From Clostridia bacterium (GTDB lineage: Bacteria; Bacillota; Clostridia; UMGS1810): a stretch of 45,967 nt of DNA. Numbering within the stretch: position 1 is the first letter of the stretch; every line of letters starts with the position of its first letter. The DNA is taken from positions 1-45,967 of the forward strand of contig JAFSCF010000003.1 of the NCBI GenBank assembly GCA_017436905.1, read 5' to 3'. Shown one piece after another: positions 32,616 through 41,600 of this stretch. The position numbers and the translations under genes were made by a program. Under the pieces are notes generated by a model. It made no database searches, was not told where the DNA came from, and saw only the letters and a list, made by a program, of their open reading frames with translations.

Positions 32616-32786
32616 ATGAGTGGCAGAGGATTTACAACAGGTCTTATAATTGGTGCTGTTTTTGGAGCAACATTCGGTATGATGGTTGACCCCATCAACG
32701 ACAAATGCCATAAAAGAATGAATAAGACCAAAGAGAATATGTTTAAGGCAATCGGCGGTATGCTTGACGATTTATTGGACAGATAA
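32616..32786 (+). CDS. 56-residue YtxH-like small membrane protein
   Basis: A short gene with a good ribosome-binding site (GAGGGGAG at 32602-32610) and the translation MSGRGFTTGLIIGAVFGATF followed by GMMVDPINDKCHK and a charged helix ending MLDDLLDR. It has one glycine-rich hydrophobic segment (about 8-24), as in YtxH-like proteins. It closes the sigG unit and is followed directly by a terminator. Function is unknown; co-location with sigG and the YlmC-like gene suggests a spore or envelope role. Confidence 0.75.
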   Translation: MSGRGFTTGLIIGAVFGATFGMMVDPINDKCHKRMNKTKENMFKAIGGMLDDLLDR

Positions 32787-32792
32787 CTAAAA

Positions 32793-32823
32793 AAGGAGCA
32801 GGCTTTTTGCAGCCTGCTCCTTT
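32793..32823. terminator. Terminator after the sigG unit
   Basis: A 12-bp stem (32793-32804 with 32811-32822) with a six-base loop is followed by TTT and preceded by an A-run, so it can act for both the sigG unit and the convergent ferredoxin gene. Confidence 0.85.
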
Positions 32824-32883
32824 ATACATTTGGAAAAATTCAAACAGAACTAAAAATCGATTAGTCCGATTTGTCAGATTTAA

Positions 32884-33054
32884 TTACTGTGCGTTGGGGG
32901 CACTAACGGGGCAAACGCCTGCGCAAGCACCGCATTCGATGCACTCGTTTTCATCTATCTGGTATTTTCCGTCAGCCTCAGAAATGCATGATACGGGGCA
33001 TTCGCCTTCGCATGCACCACAGCTGATGCAATCATCATTGATAAAATATGCCAT
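32884..33054 (-). CDS. 2[4Fe-4S] ferredoxin
   Basis: A 56-residue clostridial-type ferredoxin: MAYFINDDCISCGACEGECP, then CISEADGKYQIDENECIECG and ACAGVCPVSAPNAQ. The two CxxCxxCxxxC motifs supply eight cysteines for two [4Fe-4S] clusters, giving a low-potential one-electron carrier in the cytoplasm. A perfect AAGGAGGTG lies at 33057-33065 on the minus strand, and a strong promoter precedes it. It stands alone, convergent with the sigG unit. Its short length hides it from many gene finders. Confidence 0.95.
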   Translation of the reverse strand: MAYFINDDCISCGACEGECPVSCISEADGKYQIDENECIECGACAGVCPVSAPNAQ

Positions 33055-33080
33055 TGGTAACACCTCCTTATGACAAATAT

Positions 33081-33109
33081 ATTATATTAGATAATAATAT
33101 AAAAATCAA
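33081..33109 (-). promoter_or_regulatory. Promoter of the ferredoxin gene
   Basis: On the minus strand TTGATT (33104-33109) and TATAAT (33081-33086) have a 17-base spacer and a short leader to the ATG. This fits the constitutive high expression usual for clostridial ferredoxin. Confidence 0.75.
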
Positions 33110-33134
33110 GTAGAATTTTAAAAAACGTATATTT

Positions 33135-34001
33135 TTATTCAAGTTTCTCCAGTTCTTCCTCGTTTTCTATCTCTGTTTGCTTTTTGCTGCCTTTTTTAAG
33201 AACTGTTAAATCGGCTGCTTTGTAGTGCGCAACTGTTTTAACGCCACTTTTGTCGAAAGTAACTGTAACATCGCCTCTTAAAACGTCTGCGGCTGTTACA
33301 ACGCCGTCGCCGTCAGGAGTGCGTACAATACTCCACAGGTTAGGAACAAGTTTGCTCTGCTCTTCGTAAACCTCGTACTCGTTTTTAAGGCAGCACATAA
33401 GTCTGCCGCAAGTACCCGAAATTTTGCCCGGATTTAAACTCATACCCTGTTCTTTTGCCATTTTAACAGAAACGGGGTGGAAATCCGGCAGATGGTTGTG
33501 GCAGCAGAAAGGCCTGCCGCAAATACCTAAACCTCCAAGCATTTTGGCTACATCACGCACACCAATCTGGCGCAGTTCAATCCTTGTGCGCAAAAGACCT
33601 GCAAGATCACGTACCAGTTCTCTGAAGTCCACTCTTCCGTCTGCGGTAAAATAAAAAAGTATTTTGCTTCTGTCAAACATATATTCGGTGCAAACCAGTT
33701 TCATTTCAAGATTATGCTGCTGAATCTGGTCAGCACAGATTTTAAAGGCCTCTTTTTCGTCGGCTTTATTTTTTTCTATCTGCTCAAGGTCGGCCTGGGT
33801 GGCTTTTCTAAGAACCGGTTTAAGTTCTGCCACCAGTTGGTCGTCGCTTATTTGCTTTTTGTCCATTACCACTGTGCCGTATTCCATACCGCGCGCAGTT
33901 TCCACAATAACCGTGTCGCCTTTTACGGTTTCTTCAGCGCATGGGCTGAAATAATACGTTTTAGGCTTAGTGGTAAATCTGACACCTACTACATCTATCA
34001 T
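33135..34001 (-). CDS. ricT: PSP1-domain protein RicT/YaaT
   Basis: A 288-residue protein with the PSP1 domain: VGVRFTTKPKTYYFSPC at the N-terminus, the cysteine signature GICGRPFCCHNHLPDF and GTCGRLMCCLKNEY. In Bacillus RicT (YaaT) forms the Fe-S-containing Ric complex with RicA and RicF, which affects phosphorelay activation, competence and RNase Y-dependent mRNA processing. The C-terminus is an acidic/lysine-rich tail (KKGSKKQTEIENEEELEKLE). It is the last gene of the darA-holB-ricT operon, the same order as yaaQ-holB-yaaT in Bacillus. Confidence 0.92.
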   Translation of the reverse strand: MIDVVGVRFTTKPKTYYFSPCAEETVKGDTVIVETARGMEYGTVVMDKKQISDDQLVAELKPVLRKATQADLEQIEKNKADEKEAFKICADQIQQHNLEMKLVCTEYMFDRSKILFYFTADGRVDFRELVRDLAGLLRTRIELRQIGVRDVAKMLGGLGICGRPFCCHNHLPDFHPVSVKMAKEQGMSLNPGKISGTCGRLMCCLKNEYEVYEEQSKLVPNLWSIVRTPDGDGVVTAADVLRGDVTVTFDKSGVKTVAHYKAADLTVLKKGSKKQTEIENEEELEKLE

Positions 34002-34025
34002 TTATTTCCTCCTGTGCATCGCCAT

Positions 34026-34991
34026 TCAGCGATGCTTTTTCATTGCGTTTTTACAGCGGATAAGCATTGTCTGCACCGCCATATTATAATTGCCGTATTT
34101 GCCCATACCACGTTCTGCTTCCAGTACGGCCTCGATTGCTCTCATACACGATACGGGCGACAGCACCGAAGAAATGCTGTTTATTATGTCAGCCTTGTCA
34201 GTATTTATTATATATTTTGCCAGCATAGTTTTTTTGCACATAACATCTCGCAGTACATATAGAATTATGGTGAACAAGTCTTCTTTGCGTTCTTTGTTCT
34301 GTTCAAAAAAATCCGCTGTGTCATAGAGGGCATCTTCGCCGTGTGTAAACAGTTTGGCAATTGCCTTTACTGCATCGTCACGAAAAGTTTTGAATTCGTC
34401 GTCAGCGCATATTTGCATAAGTTTGCCGGCGTTGCCCTTGCAATAAGCAATTTCAAACTCGCCGCACTGAGGCACAATCTGTTTTAAAACTTCTTTTGAA
34501 AGCGGTGATACTTTCAGTACCTGAGAACGTGATGTTATTGTACGCAGCATTTGCGATTTCTGCCTGCAAAGCAACAGAAAAACAACCCCTGCCGGCGGTT
34601 CTTCAATAACTTTCAGCAAGGCGTTCTGCGCCTGAGGTGTAAGCAGGTCTGCATCCTGAATTATAAATACACGCCTGCCGCCGTGCACTGCACGGTATGC
34701 AACGGTAGAGATTAAATCGCGCACTTTATCTACGCTTATAGAGGTTTTACCCTCTGCAGATATAACCGTTATATCCGGATTAACCCCCGCTTTAGTCTGT
34801 ACGCATTGACGGCACTCGCCGCAGGCACAACCTTTAGCACATACGGCTAATGCGGCAAAATAATCAGCGAGTGTTTTTTTGCCTGAACCTGTCTCGCCTT
34901 CTATAATATATGCATGGCCGAGAGAATCGTTGGCGACAGCCTTTTCAAAGAATGTCACCAATTTCTCCTGACCTGAAGGTCGTTTAATCAA
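34026..34991 (-). CDS. holB: DNA polymerase III delta' subunit
   Basis: A 321-residue AAA+ clamp-loader subunit. It has the Walker A-like GETGSGKKTL, a four-cysteine zinc-binding module (CAKGCACGECRQCVQ), the sensor region VFIIQDADLLTPQAQNALLK and VIEEPPAGVVFLL, then TITSRSQVLKV. In this family delta' has degenerate nucleotide-binding activity; here the P-loop is largely kept. The ATG overlaps the darA stop by four bases, so the genes are coupled. Bacillus has yaaR between yaaQ and holB; it is absent here. Confidence 0.92.
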   Translation of the reverse strand: MIKRPSGQEKLVTFFEKAVANDSLGHAYIIEGETGSGKKTLADYFAALAVCAKGCACGECRQCVQTKAGVNPDITVISAEGKTSISVDKVRDLISTVAYRAVHGGRRVFIIQDADLLTPQAQNALLKVIEEPPAGVVFLLLCRQKSQMLRTITSRSQVLKVSPLSKEVLKQIVPQCGEFEIAYCKGNAGKLMQICADDEFKTFRDDAVKAIAKLFTHGEDALYDTADFFEQNKERKEDLFTIILYVLRDVMCKKTMLAKYIINTDKADIINSISSVLSPVSCMRAIEAVLEAERGMGKYGNYNMAVQTMLIRCKNAMKKHR

Positions 34992-35314
34992 ACTTTTTCA
35001 AACCTTTCAACGTCCATCACGAAAATAGTAGCACCGCCTATTTCTATCTCAATGGGATATGGCGTGTAAGCGCTTGCTGCGCCTACAGGCATCGGAGAGG
35101 TTGCTATCTGTTTTCTTCTGTGGCTCTTTTCAGCGATGATTTTTATTACATCGTCAACTTTGTCTTCATCAGTACCGATAATCATAGTTACGTTACCTGC
35201 ACGCAGAAAACCACCTGTGGTAGCAAGTTTAGTAACCGAGAAACCGGCTTTGTTAAGTTCGCTCAGAACTTTGTTAGCGTCTTCATCGTTTACGATTGCC
35301 AGTATAAGTTTCAT
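34988..35314 (-). CDS. darA: Cyclic-di-AMP receptor DarA (YaaQ/PstA)
   Basis: A 108-residue PII-like protein that binds c-di-AMP as a trimer. Typical features are MKLILAIVNDEDANKVLSEL, the ATTGGFLRAGNVTMIIGTD ligand-site region and the C-terminal YPIEIEIGGATIFVMDVERF. Its downstream signalling targets are not well known. The start is ATG at 35314 because AAAGGAGATG lies just upstream; an upstream in-frame extension has no ribosome-binding site. It is the first gene of the operon with holB and ricT. Confidence 0.93.
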   Translation of the reverse strand: MKLILAIVNDEDANKVLSELNKAGFSVTKLATTGGFLRAGNVTMIIGTDEDKVDDVIKIIAEKSHRRKQIATSPMPVGAASAYTPYPIEIEIGGATIFVMDVERFEKV

Positions 35315-35335
35315 AAAATCATCTCCTTTTATATA

Positions 35336-35364
35336 ATTATATATCACGCTATCAAAAAAATCAA
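35336..35364 (-). promoter_or_regulatory. Promoter of the darA-holB-ricT operon
   Basis: On the minus strand TTGATT (35359-35364) and TATAAT (35336-35341) are 17 bases apart, with a very short leader to the ATG at 35314. Confidence 0.75.
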
Positions 35365-35382
35365 GAAAAAATATATATGTAA

Positions 35383-35411
35383 TTGCTAAAGGATGTATTT
35401 TTTGTTATAAT
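35383..35411 (+). promoter_or_regulatory. Promoter of the M14 peptidase gene
   Basis: TTGCTA (35383-35388) and TATAAT (35406-35411) with a 17-base spacer precede the ATG at 35466; AGGAGG lies near 35453-35458. Confidence 0.65.
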
Positions 35412-35465
35412 GATAATGCAATTTAGAAACACCTTTACATATAATGGAATGTAGGAGGTGTTTTA

Positions 35466-36350
35466 ATGGATTACAATAATTTTGACTACGATAAACTCAT
35501 AGAAGTTATCAGCAGCCTCGATAAACGCTATGCAAATGTATTTTCGTTCGGCAAAAGCGTTCAGGGGCGTGATCTTTACTGTGCGGCAATTGGCGGCGGA
35601 GATAAAAAAGTGTTTTTAAATGGTGCACATCATTCGCTTGAATGGATAACGGCATCGCTTCTTGCAAACTGGTGTGTTGACTATATAGATGCCATCAAGA
35701 GTGGCACACAGATTGGCGGCGAAGATGCACGCAGGCTTTACGGAAAATGTACTTATTATATAGCGCCTATGATAAACCCTGATGGCGTTAATATTGTTAT
35801 AAACGGCTTAACTCCCGATAACCCGCAGTATATGTCTGTGATGGATATGTTAGACGGGCAGAACGTGTCGGAGGTGTGGCAGGCGAACATAAACGGCGTT
35901 GATTTAAACCATAACTACGATGCTCTTTTCTATGAATATGTTGAGATTGCCCGTCAGGCAGGCTACGATAAACCTGGCCCAAGACGTTACCCCGGTGTTG
36001 CTCCGTTCGACCAGCCAGAAACGGCTGCCGTGCGTGAGTTTGTGCTTGACGAAGAATTCCCGTTTACCATTGCCTTTCACTCTCAGGGCGAGGTTATATA
36101 CTGGTCTTTTCAGGATAAAGGTTTTCCTGACCTTGCCCAGAGCCTTGCCGATGCCTCTGGCTACACTTTAGATGCCGCAACGGGTATAAGTTCGTATTCG
36201 GGGTATAAAGACTGGTATCTGGATAAATTTAATCTGCCTGCTTTTACTGTGGAAGTAGGGCTTGGGCAGAATCCTTTGCCGTTTGAACAGTTTGAGCAAA
36301 TTAAGACGGACTGTTATCCGCTTATTGCAAGATGCGCCGATTTGGTGTAG
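35466..36350 (+). CDS. M14-family zinc carboxypeptidase/endopeptidase
   Basis: A 294-residue M14 metallopeptidase. Zinc ligands are His56 and Glu59 (GAHHSLEW) and His205 (IAFHSQGE); the catalytic Glu263 lies in AFTVEVG, with substrate-binding NPDGVN and GVDLNHNYD between. Length and motif spacing suggest the gamma-D-glutamyl-(L)-meso-diaminopimelate peptidase I type (Bacillus YqgT, L. sphaericus ENP1), which cuts peptidoglycan stem peptides. There is no signal peptide, so it would act on recycled or imported muropeptides or inside the mother cell or spore. It is a monocistronic gene. Confidence 0.88.
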   Translation: MDYNNFDYDKLIEVISSLDKRYANVFSFGKSVQGRDLYCAAIGGGDKKVFLNGAHHSLEWITASLLANWCVDYIDAIKSGTQIGGEDARRLYGKCTYYIAPMINPDGVNIVINGLTPDNPQYMSVMDMLDGQNVSEVWQANINGVDLNHNYDALFYEYVEIARQAGYDKPGPRRYPGVAPFDQPETAAVREFVLDEEFPFTIAFHSQGEVIYWSFQDKGFPDLAQSLADASGYTLDAATGISSYSGYKDWYLDKFNLPAFTVEVGLGQNPLPFEQFEQIKTDCYPLIARCADLV

Positions 36351-36371
36351 AATTAAAAAATGAATAATAAA

Positions 36372-36413
36372 TATCTGTATTGTGCAATGCTTGTGTTTTG
36401 CACAATACAGATA
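36372..36413. repeat. 16-bp perfect inverted repeat upstream of apbE
   Basis: The arms 36372-36387 (TATCTGTATTGTGCAA) and 36398-36413 are exact reverse complements around a ten-base loop. There is no T-run on the plus side, while the minus side is T-rich. It may terminate the M14 gene inefficiently or act as an operator or mRNA stabiliser ahead of apbE, 23 bases upstream of its start. Confidence 0.65.
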
Positions 36414-36436
36414 CTATATAAAATGGAGAGTAACAA

Positions 36437-37396
36437 ATGAAAAAAGTTTTACTTGCTACATTGTGCGCATTTATTGTAATATTAATAACGGCACAGATGC
36501 ACAACAAAGTGTATTCACGTACGGAATATATGCTCGATACTGTCATCACCATAAAGGCTGACGACAAAAAAGCGGTTGATGCGTGCTTTGACGAAATTAC
36601 ACGCCTTGAAAAACTTTTAAGTGCATATCTGCCTGATAGCGATGTATCAAGGATAAATGTATCTGACGCTTATGAGAAAGTCAAGGTCTCACCGGAGGTT
36701 GTGCATCTTATAAAAAAGGCTGCTACATACAAAGAACTCACAGACGGAATGTTCGATATCAGCATAAAACCTGTTGTTGATTTGTGGGATATAAAAAACG
36801 GCGGTTATGTGCCTGATGATAGCGAGATTGCAGATGCACTCAGTCTTACCGGAGATGTCTTGGTCAATGCACAAGATAGTACGGTGTCTTTAGCAAAAGA
36901 CGGTATGAAAATAGACCTCGGCGGCATTGCCAAGGGATATGTTGGCGACAAAGTCCGCGAAATTTTACTGTCGCACGGCGTAGACTCTGCTATTGCAGAC
37001 CTCGGCGGAAATATTGTTGCTGTCGGTAAAAACGGCAGTAAGGATTGGCTTATTGGTTTGCAAAATCCCACCGCACAGCGAGGTAGCACTTTTGCCGAAA
37101 TAAATGTAGACGATAAAGTTGTCGTCACCTCCGGCGGGTACGAGCGATATTTTGAAAAAGACGGCATAAAGTATCATCATATTATAGACCCTGCCACGGG
37201 TAAGAATCCCGATAACGATATTTTGAGCATAACTGTTGTATCGGATGACGGCACACTTGCAGACGCCCTTTCCACCGCTTGCTTTGTGGCGGGCAAGGAT
37301 AAGGCTATTGATATAGCAAAGCAGTGCGGTGTTGATATAATAATATATAGTGCCGGCGATGTTTATTATACAAGCGGAATAAAAATAAATAACTGA
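36437..37396 (+). CDS. apbE: FAD:protein FMN transferase ApbE
   Basis: A 319-residue exported flavin transferase that attaches FMN to threonines of target proteins such as RnfG/NqrC subunits. An N-terminal hydrophobic segment (about 3-19) acts as signal or membrane anchor; there is no lipobox cysteine. Conserved segments are YMLDTVITI, the DGMFDISIKPVVDLW box, DLGGIAKGYVGDKV and ADLGGNIVAVG, then VVVTSGGYERYFEKDG and the YHHIIDPATGKNP site that binds magnesium and FAD. The acidic ADALSTACFV follows. No Rnf or Nqr genes are in the window. A GGAG site precedes the ATG. Confidence 0.94.
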   Translation: MKKVLLATLCAFIVILITAQMHNKVYSRTEYMLDTVITIKADDKKAVDACFDEITRLEKLLSAYLPDSDVSRINVSDAYEKVKVSPEVVHLIKKAATYKELTDGMFDISIKPVVDLWDIKNGGYVPDDSEIADALSLTGDVLVNAQDSTVSLAKDGMKIDLGGIAKGYVGDKVREILLSHGVDSAIADLGGNIVAVGKNGSKDWLIGLQNPTAQRGSTFAEINVDDKVVVTSGGYERYFEKDGIKYHHIIDPATGKNPDNDILSITVVSDDGTLADALSTACFVAGKDKAIDIAKQCGVDIIIYSAGDVYYTSGIKINN

Positions 37397-37412
37397 TTGC
37401 GAGGACAAAAAC

Positions 37413-38528
37413 ATGATACTTATTAAAAATGCTAATGTCTACACTATGGACGAGCAGGGACTTATTGAAAACGGTTATGTGATTATAGACGGTGACAGAA
37501 TTTCGTCTGTAGGCAGTATGAACAATGTGCCCGATGTTGAGGCAGAGGTTATAGATGCAGACGGCGGCAGCGTAACCCCCGGTTTTATTGACGCACATTG
37601 CCACCTTGGTATGTGGGAAGATTCCCTTGCGTTTGAAGGTGACGACGGCAACGAAAGCACCTCGCCCGTAACACCGTATCTGCGTGCTATAGACGGTATG
37701 AATGTGTGTGATGTAACATTTGCAGAGAGTTTGTCCTCCGGTATTACGACCGCCTGCATAGGCCCCGGCAGCGCTAACCCGATAGCAGGAATGTTCTCTA
37801 CACTGCACACAAACGGAAATATAGCAGATAAAATGCTTATAACCCCCGAAACTGCAATGAAATTCTCTCTTGGGGAAAACCCCAAACTCGTTCATGGTAA
37901 AAAGGGGAAAGAGCCTCTTACCCGTATGGGCATTGCGGCAATGATAAGAGAAGCGCTTTATAATGCAAAAAACAACAAAGACGACGATTTCCGAACAGGT
38001 GCTCTTAAAAAAGTGGTCCAGGGCGAACTGCCTGCAAAATTCCACGCTCACCGTGCAGACGACATCTGCACCGCTGTGCGTATAGCAAAAGAATTCGGTT
38101 TAAAATACAGTATAGAACACGCAACAGACGCTTTGGAAGTGGCAGATTATTTAAAAGAAAATAAAGTTCCTTTAAACCTCGGTCCGTTCTTTACGGACCG
38201 TAGCAAACCCGAAATGAAGAGTTTATCTATAGAAACACCTGCAAAACTTATTGAAAAAGGTTTTAATATTGCACTTATATCAGACCACCCTGCGTCAAAC
38301 GGGAATCTGCTTCCTCTTACGGCGGCGTATCTTATGAAAATAGGTATCAGCGAATATACCGCTCTTGAAACTATTACGGTAAACGCCGCAACAAATATTG
38401 GCATAGAAAATCAATATGGGACAATCACTCCGGACAAAAAATCCGATATTTTAATATTTGACGGTTCACCTTTGCAACTCACCTCAAAAATAAACCATAT
38501 ATTTATAGACGGAATTAAAATCCGGTAA
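37413..38528 (+). CDS. Amidohydrolase (imidazolonepropionase-like)
   Basis: A 371-residue metal-dependent amidohydrolase. Metal-site motifs are the HCH-type GFIDAHCHLGMW, the mid-barrel ELPAKFHAHRADDI and YSIEHATDAL histidines, and the aspartate in IALISDHPAS; the C-terminal composite beta-domain reads ITPDKKSDILIFDGSP. The substrate is not known. Most annotated relatives are called amidohydrolase or imidazolonepropionase, but no his-utilisation gene is nearby. It starts 16 bases after apbE, so the two may be co-transcribed. No signal peptide. Confidence 0.9.
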   Translation: MILIKNANVYTMDEQGLIENGYVIIDGDRISSVGSMNNVPDVEAEVIDADGGSVTPGFIDAHCHLGMWEDSLAFEGDDGNESTSPVTPYLRAIDGMNVCDVTFAESLSSGITTACIGPGSANPIAGMFSTLHTNGNIADKMLITPETAMKFSLGENPKLVHGKKGKEPLTRMGIAAMIREALYNAKNNKDDDFRTGALKKVVQGELPAKFHAHRADDICTAVRIAKEFGLKYSIEHATDALEVADYLKENKVPLNLGPFFTDRSKPEMKSLSIETPAKLIEKGFNIALISDHPASNGNLLPLTAAYLMKIGISEYTALETITVNAATNIGIENQYGTITPDKKSDILIFDGSPLQLTSKINHIFIDGIKIR

Positions 38529-38588
38529 AATAACAAATTTGAGATATCCAATCGCAAAAACGAACTATGGTTTTCGCTCCGCCTCCGC

Positions 38589-38617
38589 TTGAAATTTCGT
38601 GCTTTTATATTTATAAT
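38589..38617 (+). promoter_or_regulatory. Strong promoter of the large SLH surface-protein gene
   Basis: TTGAAA (38589-38594) and TATAAT (38612-38617) with an exact 17-base spacer lie about 70 bases upstream of the ATG at 38686; AAAGGGG at 38671-38677 is the ribosome-binding site. This fits a highly expressed surface protein. Confidence 0.75.
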
Positions 38618-38685
38618 ATTATGTGTATTAATGTGACGATTTTTATGCATTGTGCAAAGATGCATCTGTGAAAGGGGTTGGAAAA

Positions 38686-41600
38686 ATGAAGTTGAAAAAG
38701 ATACTTACAAGGGCGGTAGCAATCGCATCTTGTGTAGCAATGCTTTCAACTAACGTTTTCGCTGCCATTACTACCGAGAGAGTTTTAGACGGCGGCGTGG
38801 CAAAATTAAAAGTCATAGTTACAGGTATGCCTGAAGGTTGGGCATCATTGCTGGCTGTTGACGAGGGTACAGTTACAAATAGTGCGTGGACAGGCGCACC
38901 GCTTGATATAGCAAATATCCAGAATGCGGAGCAGGCGGATGCCGATAGTAACGGCACTGTTGCCTTCAACGCTTTCGGCGCAAAAACGGAAAACGTTGAA
39001 AAGGTTGACTTGTTCGTTAACGGAAAAGGCAAAACGGCTTTGGATATTAAAGTCGCTACGGGCATATATATTAAAGAAACCGTAACACTTGCAACGTCTT
39101 CATACACATACAATGCTAAATTGCCGGGCGAGTTTGAAACTGCCGACTTAACTGCATTTTTTGCCGGAAAAGGCTTAGAACTTGAATATAAAGAAGTAGG
39201 CAAAACGGATGTTCAGTCAATTACGTTGAATTCATCTGCTTCTGCTGAAGTAAAGAACAAATTCAACTTCAGACTTGGCAATAAATCAATTGTTGATAAT
39301 AAATATGAATATCCCGTTACTGTTTCATATAACGGTACTGCGGCAACGCAAACCGTTAAAGTTACAGAAGAGTATCCCGAACCCGTAACCGATATTTATG
39401 TAACCGGTGTGGCAGATACCGCCAGAAATGTTGCATACTATACGGACGATATCGCAGATTACGATACTGCTGACGAAGTGGCAGCACTTGCGAAATCGTA
39501 TATAGAAAATGCCGATAATTATCCAAATTATAAAGTAGAGGTAACTCGCAGAGGCGATGCACCTGACACTGCTGCAGAATACCTTTCAAATGACGACCTT
39601 GCATATGTCGCAGAAGTTATAGATACAAATAAATACAAAGTTACAGTTAAATATACAAATGTCATTCCCGAAACATTAGGTACAGAAAACTTTGCAACTG
39701 TTTCCGCAACAGAAACATTTAAATTTACAATCGTAAAAAATGGTATTGATGAGGCGGTTAATAACACGGTAAGCACTCCCGACTATGCTGCCCAAATCCC
39801 CGCCAAGGATTGGCCGCTTACAGTAGGCACAGATGGCACAGTTGAAAAAATATTCACAGAAATGAGCGATTCAGACTTTGCCGCTTTAAATCTGTTTAAT
39901 GGTGAATTCGGCTGGAATAACCCCGCCATATCCAACACGGCAATCAAACGTAGCGACCTTGAATTCAGTGCAGCAGTAGTTTCTGCCGACGCAAATTCAA
40001 ACACACATACCTTTACAGTTACAATCACTTTAAAAGATAATGATAAATTCATTGGCGATATAGCAATTAGCCCTGCTGCATCGTTCACCGTTACTGCAAC
40101 AAAAAAACCTTTTGAAATAGTCGGTGCAGAACTTGTAATCGATGATATCCCCGCCACAAAGAATGATGGTTACGTAGATGGTACTTTGCTTCCTGCAACG
40201 GCTTATGTAAATGCCACCGTTAAACTTGACGGAGAATTATCTTCCGAGCCGGCTAAATACGAAAGCGATACTTTCCACTATTATACTAATGAGTCTGAAA
40301 TCAATGCTGATGGTGTATGGATAAGCAAAGCATCTGTTGCCGCTGTCGACACCACCACACCCGGCACATATTATTTGGACGCTGTTATTTATGACAGTAA
40401 GAGTGATAATGCCGATAAGAAGTTCGCAGTTGTTGACGACCTTAATGTTGAGGGCGACGAACGTCTTTGCGTAAAAGTTATTGAGGAACAGCCGATTGAG
40501 CCGCTTACCGTTACATCTGACGGCAGAATAATAGAAGTTCCCTACGGCACAACTGATATTGAAACTGCAATCAGAACTGCCGCTGCAGAAAGCGACTTGT
40601 TTGTAACAATGTTCACAAATGAAAATACATCTGATATAGACCCCAACGCAGTTGAGTACACAATTCCCGAAGGCGCTATCAATGTATCTTCTGTTAATGG
40701 GTTAATTCCCGGTGATTACGAGGCGACAGTTTCAAAAGTGATTGCCGTTGCAGACTCTTCCGAACTCATGCCGGTTAATAACAAGATTAAAATTAAAGTT
40801 AATGTAACAACTGTTAAAGAGATTGCTCTTATCGGCGAATGGACAAAAGAAAATCAGCAGGAAGTAAACTCCTTCCCCGGATTTGGCGCTGACCATAAAA
40901 TAGGCGTTGTATACGACGATGCCACATGTGTATCTGCTCCTGTTCAGGATAATTATCACGTTGTGGCAGACATTGTTGTAGATAACGAACTTAACATAAA
41001 TAACGATGCAGATGTTGCATCTATGGTAGAAGATACTGCGTATATCAACACAACAACTTATAATTCTGCAAGCGTTGGTCTGCACACTTTAAGCGTGTAT
41101 ATTAAAGACAGCGCTGTGGGCGGTGTATATGCAGGCAGCATCAAACTTGAAGTTCTCCCTGCCGTTGACACCAATAAAGTTGCGCTTGTGTCTGGTGTAG
41201 ACGTATGGTGTGCAAATAATCCCAATGCCGAAACCGCCAAAGAAAATGCCAAAGCAGCAGTAGATGCGGCTATAGCGAATGACGGCATACTTAAAATCGT
41301 CAAAACAAATGGTGATTTAAGCGGTGACTTTGTTACCGGCTATACACTTGCAGCAGGTGAGATTGATGACGACATAATTCCCGTAACAATCACCATTACC
41401 AACACCGACTATTCGTTTAAAGAACCTGTAAAGAATGTTGTTAATGTTCAGATGATTAACAATATCCAACTCAAAGGTGCTGAGTTTGTTGACGGAACAG
41501 GTGCTCAAGTTACACCTTCTATAAAGGCTGCAAAAGCGCCTTACGAAACAAATCCTGCGCTTTTGGAAATGGATTGGTCAGCATATAAGATTAAAGCAAC

